From assembly GCA_026984895.1 (NCBI GenBank), contig JALSRF010000274.1, positions 1 through 11,943 on the forward strand: a stretch of DNA of 11,943 bases, read 5' to 3'. Position 1 is the stretch's first letter. Each line of letters begins with the position of its first letter. Source of the DNA: Paracoccaceae bacterium. Lineage in GTDB: Bacteria; Pseudomonadota; Alphaproteobacteria; Rhodobacterales; Rhodobacteraceae. The notes under the pieces were generated by a model, which was not told the origin of the DNA, ran no database searches, and saw only the letters and a program-made list of their open reading frames with translations. Shown piece after piece: positions 7,411-11,943 of this stretch. The position numbers and the translations under genes are program-made.

Positions 7411-7439
7411 CGGCCGCCCCGGTTCAATCGGGGCGGCCG
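7411..7439 (-). terminator. xylF-xylH intergenic stem-loop (partial terminator or mRNA stabiliser)
   Basis: A perfect 11-base GC-rich inverted repeat, CGGCCGCCCCG and CGGGGCGGCCG, encloses a seven-base loop, 19 bases after the xylF stop. On the minus strand it is followed only by ATTTTCC, a weak T-run. It probably lets a fraction of transcripts stop or stabilises the xylF message, giving more binding protein than XylH and XylG. Confidence 0.7.
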
Positions 7440-7458
7440 CTGTCTTGTCAATGTCGGA

Positions 7459-8487
7459 TCAGTTGCAGGGGGCCGGGCCGCCCGTCACGCCCTGGCACAG
7501 GGCATCCTTGCTGATCCAGCCGGCATCGACCACGACGTTCAGGTTATCCTTGGTGATCGGAACCGGTGCCAGGAACTTGGCCCACAGGGTGGTGCCGCCG
7601 GGCGATGTCCACTGGACCGCGCCGGGGATGTCCGACATGGCGGTGCCACCGGCCAGCGCCACGGCAATCTCGCCGGCCGCCTTGCCCAGTTCGCGCGCGT
7701 CCTTCCAGACGGAAACCGTCTGCGTGCCCTTGGCCACCCGGTTCAGCGCCGCATGGTCGCCATCCTGGCCGGAAACCGGGATGCCTTCCATGCCCTGCGC
7801 CGTCAGCGCCGCAACCACGCCGCCGGCGGTGCCGTCGTTCGAGGCCACCACCGCATCGACCTTGTTGTCCTGCGCGGTCAGGATCTGTTCCATGTTGCGC
7901 TGGGCGTTGGCCGGCAGCCAGCCGTCGGTATAGGCCTCGGCGACGATCTTGATATCACCCTTGTCGATGGCGTCCTGCAGCACCTCCTGCTGACCGCCGC
8001 GCAGGAAATCCGCGTTCGGGTCGGTGGGCGAGCCCTTGATCATCACGTAGTTGCCGGTCGGCTGCGCCGCCAGGACCGCGCGCGCCTGCATCCGGCCAAC
8101 TTCCACGTTGTCGAAAGTCAGGTAAAAGGCACGCGGATCGTCGATCAGCCGGTCGTATCCGACCACCGGAATGCCTTCATCCGCCGCGGCCTGAACCGCC
8201 GGTCCGATGGCCGAAGCGTCCTGCGCCAGGATGATCAGCGCATCGACCCCCTGGGCAATCAGGCTTTCCACGTCCGAAATCTGTTTCGACGACGAGCTTT
8301 GCGCATCCGCCGAGACATATTCCGCGCCCGCAGCTTCCAGCGCCGACTTGATCGCCGCCTCATCGGTCTTCCAGCGTTCTTCCTGGAAATTCGACCAGCT
8401 CACGCCGACCTTCAGTTCGGCCGCCTGGACCGAAGCCGCCATCGCCACACCGGCAACGACCGCAAGAAATCCTGTTTTGATCTTCAT
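7459..8487 (-). CDS. xylF: D-xylose periplasmic binding protein XylF
   Basis: This 342-residue secreted protein captures D-xylose in the periplasm for XylHG. The signal peptide runs from MKIKTGFLAV to SVQA, with cleavage after residue 22, before AELKVG. It follows Escherichia coli XylF closely in the motifs that surround the sugar: ERWKTD, VVGYDRLIDD, TFDNVEVG, GSPTDPNAD, DGWLPANA, VVASNDGTAGG, SGQDGDHA and GTQTVSVWKD. These distinguish it from ribose or galactose receptors. The C-terminus carries two cysteines (CQGVTGGPAPC), possibly a disulfide. The start is supported by GGAGG five bases upstream. It is the first gene of xylFHG and is divergent from a ROK-family regulator, with a probable promoter and repressor site between them. 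Confidence 0.95.
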   Translation of the reverse strand: MKIKTGFLAVVAGVAMAASVQAAELKVGVSWSNFQEERWKTDEAAIKSALEAAGAEYVSADAQSSSSKQISDVESLIAQGVDALIILAQDASAIGPAVQAAADEGIPVVGYDRLIDDPRAFYLTFDNVEVGRMQARAVLAAQPTGNYVMIKGSPTDPNADFLRGGQQEVLQDAIDKGDIKIVAEAYTDGWLPANAQRNMEQILTAQDNKVDAVVASNDGTAGGVVAALTAQGMEGIPVSGQDGDHAALNRVAKGTQTVSVWKDARELGKAAGEIAVALAGGTAMSDIPGAVQWTSPGGTTLWAKFLAPVPITKDNLNVVVDAGWISKDALCQGVTGGPAPCN

Positions 8488-8551
8488 CTTTTCCTCCCTT
8501 GAACATGTTCCGCACATGACACGATTTATGGAATCAGAGCAGATGTACGAC

Positions 8552-8580
8552 AGGGTAGCAAACATTATTTTGGCTGTCTA
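8552..8580 (-). promoter_or_regulatory. Predicted sigma-70 promoter of xylFHG
   Basis: On the minus strand a -35 box TAGACA (8575-8580; five of six consensus bases) is separated by 17 bases from TACCCT (8552-8557; three of six). This would start transcription about 60 bases upstream of the xylF start codon. The weak -10 box is common in GC-rich alphaproteobacteria. No experiment is implied. Confidence 0.45.
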
Positions 8581-8589
8581 ATTAAATAC
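8565..8589. promoter_or_regulatory. Possible ROK-repressor (NagC/Mlc-like) inverted repeat
   Basis: TTATTT (8565-8570) and AAATAC (8584-8589) form near-perfect inverted arms around a 13-base spacer, resembling the TTATTT and AAATAA arms known for NagC and Mlc, also ROK-family proteins. It is an AT-rich island between divergent xylF and the ROK gene and overlaps the predicted xylF -35 box, so occupation would block xylFHG. Confidence 0.45.
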
Positions 8590-8650
8590 GATTCCCCCCC
8601 TCATCAAAATCCGCTAATGTGGGCTGAAACATTCGGAGAGAACCGCCAGG

Positions 8651-9868
8651 ATGCCAACCAGAACCCGACCAGCCCCTCCGGCACGCGGCGGTGGACGCCA
8701 GGTGGTTCTGGAGGCAATCCGGCACGCCGGCGCCATCGCCAGGATCGACATCGCCAAGCGGTCCGGCGTCAGCCCGGCAACGGTCACGTCGATCACCTCG
8801 GAACTGCTGGCCGCCGGGCTGATCGAAGAGGTCGCCTCTCGGGGGAAGGCCAGCGCCCGCGGCCGCCCGCGGGTGGCGCTCAAGATCCGCGGGGCCGCAC
8901 ACCGGGTCGCCGGGATCAAGGTTTCGCAACGCACAACGACCGTGTGCATCCTGGATTTCGAGGGCAACACCCTTGGCAGCCATGAAACCCCGATGCCCGC
9001 CCCGCGCCTGTCGCCCGAACGGATGGTCGAATACCTGGTCGCCACCCTGGCGCAGGCCTGCCGCGCCAACGGGCTGCGCGCCGAAGACCTGTCCGCGCTC
9101 GGCCTGGGCATTGCCGGCATCGTCGATGCCCCGCGCGGCCTTGTCCACTGGTCGCCCACGCTGGCCGAACGCAACGTCGATCTGCGCGCCCTGCTGCGCC
9201 AACGGCTGAACATGCCGGTTTTCATCGACAATGACGCCAACCTGGTGGCCAAGGCGGAACAGCTGTTCGGCGAGGGCCGGGGGGTCAGCGATTTCCTGGT
9301 CGTGACCATCGAACACGGCGTCGGCATGGGGATCGTCATCGACAACCGCATCTATCGCGGCACAAGGGGCTGCGGCGCCGAGTTCGGCCATACCAAGGTG
9401 CAGCTTGACGGTGCCCTGTGCCGCTGTGGCCAGCGCGGCTGCCTGGAGGCCTACGTGGCCGACTACGCCCTGCTGCGCGAGGCCGGGGTGAACATGCAGA
9501 CCACCGGCGCCGATGACCCCGCGACCGGGCTCGAAGCGCTGTTTCGCGCCGCCAAGGCGGGCGACGAGACCGCGCTGACCATCTTCCGGCGCGCCGGGCG
9601 GATGTTCGCCATGGGGCTGGCGAACCTGGTGAACATCTTCGACCCGGCGCTGATCATCCTGTCGGGCGAAAGGATGCAGTTCGACTTCCTCTATGCCGAG
9701 GAGGTGCTCGAGGCGATCCGCGGCTCGGTCGTGCAGGTGGATGCGGCCCTGCCCGAGGTGCGCATCCACAAATGGGGCGATCTGATGTGGGCAAAGGGGG
9801 CCGCCGCCTATGCCATGGAAGGCATCAGCGAAATCGCCGTGGAAAGGCTGGCCGGCAATGTCGCCTGA
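8651..9868 (+). CDS. ROK-family transcriptional repressor, likely xylose-responsive (XylR-type)
   Basis: This 405-residue protein combines an N-terminal winged helix-turn-helix (about 17-62, with AKRSGVSPATVTSITSELLAAG) with a ROK sugar-binding domain. The ROK part shows LGLGIAGIVD, the sugar-contacting NDAN at 194-197, and the zinc motif GAEFGH (H247) followed by CRCGQRGC with C257, C259 and C264. The kinase-type phosphate loop DxGGT is replaced by GIKVSQ near residue 88, so it should be a regulator and not a sugar kinase. It is divergent from xylF, which suggests a XylR-like repressor of xylFHG released by xylose. The start follows GGAGAG by ten bases. Its last 11 bases overlap the start of the CRTAC1 gene. 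The symbol xylR is used for such genes, but the effector is inferred here. Confidence 0.9.
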   Translation: MPTRTRPAPPARGGGRQVVLEAIRHAGAIARIDIAKRSGVSPATVTSITSELLAAGLIEEVASRGKASARGRPRVALKIRGAAHRVAGIKVSQRTTTVCILDFEGNTLGSHETPMPAPRLSPERMVEYLVATLAQACRANGLRAEDLSALGLGIAGIVDAPRGLVHWSPTLAERNVDLRALLRQRLNMPVFIDNDANLVAKAEQLFGEGRGVSDFLVVTIEHGVGMGIVIDNRIYRGTRGCGAEFGHTKVQLDGALCRCGQRGCLEAYVADYALLREAGVNMQTTGADDPATGLEALFRAAKAGDETALTIFRRAGRMFAMGLANLVNIFDPALIILSGERMQFDFLYAEEVLEAIRGSVVQVDAALPEVRIHKWGDLMWAKGAAAYAMEGISEIAVERLAGNVA

Positions 9869-11438
9869 CCGGGTTATCCGGGCGCTGGCCGCCATGGCCC
9901 TGGGCGCCCTTGCGGCAGGTGCACCGGCGCTGGCCCAGCCCGTGCCGGCCTTCGATCCGGTCGCGGTGCCCGAGCACGTCTATACCGGCGGCTGGGAATA
10001 TTTCGTCGGTGGCGGGGTGGCGGTGTTCGACTGCAACGGCGATCTGCTGCCCGAGGTTTACGCCGCCGGTGGCGCCGGCCCGGCGCGGCTGATGCGCAAT
10101 GCCACCGCCGCCCCCGGCGCGCGCCTTGCCTTTTCCGAGGCCACGCCGCCCGAACTGGCGCTGACCGGGGTCATCGGCGCCTATCCGCTGGACATCGACA
10201 GCGACGGGCGGATGGACCTGGCCATCCTGCGGCTGGGCGAGAACCTGCTGCTGCAGGGCAAGCCCGGCTGCCGCTTTGCCCCGTTTGACGCATCGCTCGG
10301 CTTTCGCAGCGACGACCGCTGGACAACCGCCTTTTCCGCCACATGGGAGGCCGGGCAGGCCCTGCCGACGCTGGCCTTTGGCAACTACGTTGACCGCAGC
10401 GACCCCAAGGGGCCGTTCCGCGCCTGCGACGCGAACATGCTCTACCGCCCCGAAGGCGAGCGCTACGCCGACCCGCTGCCGCTCACGCCCGGATACTGCA
10501 CGCTTTCGGCGCTGTTTTCCGACTGGGGCCGGCACGGGCGCGCCGATCTGCGGCTGAGCAACGATCGCCACTATTACGTGGATGGCGGCAGCGAACAGCT
10601 CTGGGCGATGGAACCGACGCCGCGCCTCTATACCGAGGCCGACGGCTGGAAGACCTACACCCTGTGGGGCATGGGCATCGCCAGCCGCGACATCACCGGC
10701 GACGGCTATGCCGATGTGTTCCTGTCCTCGATGGGCGACCAGAAGCTGCAACTGTTCGACCCGGACGCCGGCGGGCCCAGCTTCAGGGATGCCACCTACG
10801 GGCGCGGCACCACGGCGCAGCGGCCCTATACGGGTGGCGACGGGCGGCCCTCGACCGGCTGGCAGATCGCCTTTGGCGACGTGCAGAACGACGGGCTGGA
10901 CGACGTGTTCATCGCCAAGGGAAACGTGCAGCAGATGCCGGGCCTGGCGATGCGCGACCCGAACAACCTGCTGGTGCAGCAGCCTGATGGGCGGTTCGTG
11001 GAAATGGGCGAGGTCGCCGGGCTTGCCGACATGGAACGCGGGCGCGGCGCCGCCTTTGACGACCTGAACCTCGACGGCCGGCCCGATATCGTGGTGGTCA
11101 ACCGCGCCGCGCCGCTGCGCATCTGGCAGAACACGACGCGCGAGACCGGCAACTGGCTGCTGATCGACCTGGAACAGCCGGCGCCGAACCGGCGCGCGGT
11201 CGGCGCCTGGATCGAGCTGCGCACGCCTGCGCGCACACAGGTGCGCGAGATCACCGTCGGCGGCGGGCATGCCGGCGGCAGCGCCACCTTCCAGCATTTC
11301 GGGATTGGGCCGGCGGAAAAAGCCGAGTTGCGCGTGATCTGGCCCGACGGCACGGCCAGCGACTGGCTGGCGGTCGGCGCCAACCGGATCCTGAAGCTGG
11401 CGCGCGCGGGCAGGGGGCTGCGCCCTGGCTCACCCTGA
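9858..11438 (+). CDS. Secreted CRTAC1-family protein (FG-GAP/VCBS propeller with UnbV/ASPIC domain)
   Basis: This 526-residue protein has a signal peptide (MSPDRVIRALAAMALG to PALA, cleavage after residue 26) and is expected in the periplasm or outside the cell. The body is an integrin-like beta-propeller with calcium-binding-type repeats: DCNGDLLPE at 58, DIDSDGRMDL at 112, DITGDGYADV at 278, DVQNDGLDDV at 341 and DLNLDGRPDI at 402. From about residue 444 (NRRAVGAWIEL to the end) comes a UnbV/ASPIC domain. The start was chosen because a signal peptide follows and GGAAAGG lies ten bases upstream; ATGs further upstream lie inside the ROK gene and add no plausible leader. It overlaps the ROK gene by 11 bases, so it is probably cotranscribed. 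It converges with a di-heme peroxidase gene. The function of the family in bacteria is not established. Confidence 0.88.
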   Translation: MSPDRVIRALAAMALGALAAGAPALAQPVPAFDPVAVPEHVYTGGWEYFVGGGVAVFDCNGDLLPEVYAAGGAGPARLMRNATAAPGARLAFSEATPPELALTGVIGAYPLDIDSDGRMDLAILRLGENLLLQGKPGCRFAPFDASLGFRSDDRWTTAFSATWEAGQALPTLAFGNYVDRSDPKGPFRACDANMLYRPEGERYADPLPLTPGYCTLSALFSDWGRHGRADLRLSNDRHYYVDGGSEQLWAMEPTPRLYTEADGWKTYTLWGMGIASRDITGDGYADVFLSSMGDQKLQLFDPDAGGPSFRDATYGRGTTAQRPYTGGDGRPSTGWQIAFGDVQNDGLDDVFIAKGNVQQMPGLAMRDPNNLLVQQPDGRFVEMGEVAGLADMERGRGAAFDDLNLDGRPDIVVVNRAAPLRIWQNTTRETGNWLLIDLEQPAPNRRAVGAWIELRTPARTQVREITVGGGHAGGSATFQHFGIGPAEKAELRVIWPDGTASDWLAVGANRILKLARAGRGLRPGSP

Positions 11439-11594
11439 CGGGGCGAAACGCGCCTCCATCTCGCGGCGCAGGCGTGGCATCGGATCAGTCAGGGCGATCT
11501 CCGGGTGCCATCGCGCAGCAACACCCGGTTGCAGGCACACGCATCGGCGCAAGAGCGGATCGTCGCCGGAATCCTTGTGGCCCGCGCACCCCAT
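11430..11594 (-). CDS. Possible small protein of 54 residues, or gene remnant
   Basis: This minus-strand frame begins MGCAGHKDSGDDPLLRRC nine bases after the stop of the peroxidase gene and ends WHPEIALTDPMPRLRREMEA then RFAPSG. The C-terminal half looks protein-like: it could form an amphipathic charged helix. About three quarters of third codon positions are G or C by my count, somewhat less than expected in the neighbours. No good ribosome site is visible, so expression would depend on coupling to the peroxidase. It contains three cysteines (residues 3, 18, 20). It overlaps the end of the CRTAC1 gene by nine bases. I recognise no family; it may be a real small gene, the tail of a decayed gene, or chance. 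Confidence 0.3.
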   Translation of the reverse strand: MGCAGHKDSGDDPLLRRCVCLQPGVAARWHPEIALTDPMPRLRREMEARFAPSG

Positions 11595-11603
11595 GGCAAG
11601 GCC

Positions 11604-11942
11604 CTATCGCGGCACCGGCAGCCCGCTTGGCACCGCGTCCGGCACGCCCAGCCGCCCGGCCAGGCCGGCCTCGTCGGTCAGGGTGTCGAGAAAGGCCAGC
11701 AGGTCCGCAATCTCGGCATCGCTCAGCGCCACCGGCGCCAGTTCGTTGGCCTCGGCGATGGCGCGCGTCTCTTCGGGGCGGGCCAGCACCCAGTCATCCA
11801 CCGCGCCCGGCAGGTCCGGCAGGATCGCCTGGCCGATGTCATAGGCCATCAGCGAGGCCACCGGGTCGAGGTGGTGGCGCACCACGGCCTCAAGCGTTGC
11901 ATAGGCTCCGTCATGGCCATAGGGCGCGGTGGCAGAGACATT
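11604..11942 (-). CDS. Di-heme cytochrome c peroxidase/MauG-like protein, C-terminal part
   Basis: Only the last 112 residues are inside the window; the gene continues past the right edge. The visible start NVSATAPYGHDGAYATLEAV matches the conserved block of cytochrome c peroxidase and MauG-type di-heme proteins that usually reads NVALTAPYMHDG with a following TLEEVV. After it come VRHHLDPVASL, an acidic connecting stretch, and LSDAEIADLLAFLDTLTDEA, the family's final helix. The heme-binding CXXCH motifs would be upstream, outside the window. Such proteins are exported to the periplasm and either reduce peroxide or carry out oxidative protein modification. The gene is convergent with the CRTAC1 gene. 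An ATG at 11885 lies inside the coding frame and is not the true start. Confidence 0.88.
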   Translation of the reverse strand, partial: NVSATAPYGHDGAYATLEAVVRHHLDPVASLMAYDIGQAILPDLPGAVDDWVLARPEETRAIAEANELAPVALSDAEIADLLAFLDTLTDEAGLAGRLGVPDAVPSGLPVPR

Positions 11943-11943
11943 G

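Noticed and set aside
7411..7439. Full intrinsic terminator ending the operon after xylF
   Set aside because: The following T-run is weak and I see no strong promoter between the hairpin and xylH, so xylH and xylG most likely depend on read-through.
6315..8502. Long plus-strand open frames opposite xylH and xylF
   Set aside because: They are antisense to genes with unmistakable permease and xylose-binding motifs, and the translations are rich in His, Arg and Gln as expected for shadows.
8582..9895. Long minus-strand open frame opposite the ROK gene
   Set aside because: The plus strand carries a complete ROK domain with its zinc motif; the reverse translation shows no recognisable domain.
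9825..11297. Long open frame on the minus strand opposite the CRTAC1 gene
   Set aside because: It is an antisense shadow of a GC-rich gene. The translation has no family motifs, whereas the plus strand shows a signal peptide, repeated DxDxDG-type motifs and a UnbV domain.
1..11943. Mobile elements, tRNA genes, CRISPR arrays or toxin-antitoxin genes
   Set aside because: No transposase or integrase motifs, no regularly spaced repeats and no tRNA-like cloverleaf were seen; composition is uniform across the window.

Overview
The window is GC-rich, densely packed bacterial chromosome or megaplasmid sequence. The sugar ABC cassettes, the single-domain XylG, the ROK regulator beside xylF and the strong GC bias at third codon positions suggest an alphaproteobacterium, most likely Rhodobacteraceae. 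That placement is inference from gene style; there is no rRNA or marker gene. I see no tRNA, CRISPR array, insertion sequence or phage gene.

Region 1 (1-4045, minus strand) is an ABC sugar-uptake operon. In transcription order it encodes a periplasmic binding protein, a small SIS-domain protein resembling 6-phospho-3-hexuloisomerase, a double-domain ATPase and a membrane permease cut by the window's left edge. A LacI-family regulator (4261-5310, plus strand) is divergent from it. The 215-base gap between them holds one perfect and one imperfect copy of a CG-centred palindrome, the likely LacI operators. The substrate is not known; the isomerase-like gene suggests an unusual sugar or ketose.

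Region 2 (5320-8487, minus strand) is a D-xylose transporter operon: xylF (binding protein), xylH (permease) and xylG (ATPase). XylF is recognisable by its ligand-binding motifs. A ROK-family repressor (8651-9868, plus) is divergent and probably regulates xylF. The intergenic region carries a plausible xylF promoter overlapped by a NagC/Mlc-like inverted repeat. No xylA or xylB lies in the window.

Region 3 (9858-11943) holds a secreted CRTAC1-type beta-propeller protein (FG-GAP/VCBS repeats plus a C-terminal UnbV/ASPIC domain), whose start overlaps the end of the ROK gene. It is convergent with the C-terminal part of a di-heme cytochrome c peroxidase/MauG-like protein. A possible 54-residue ORF sits between them.

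In both ABC operons the binding-protein gene is followed by a stable stem-loop, which fits extra expression of the binding protein over the membrane parts. The least ordinary items are the SIS protein with altered phosphate-binding loops, the paired LacI operators, and the CRTAC1 gene coupled to a sugar repressor.
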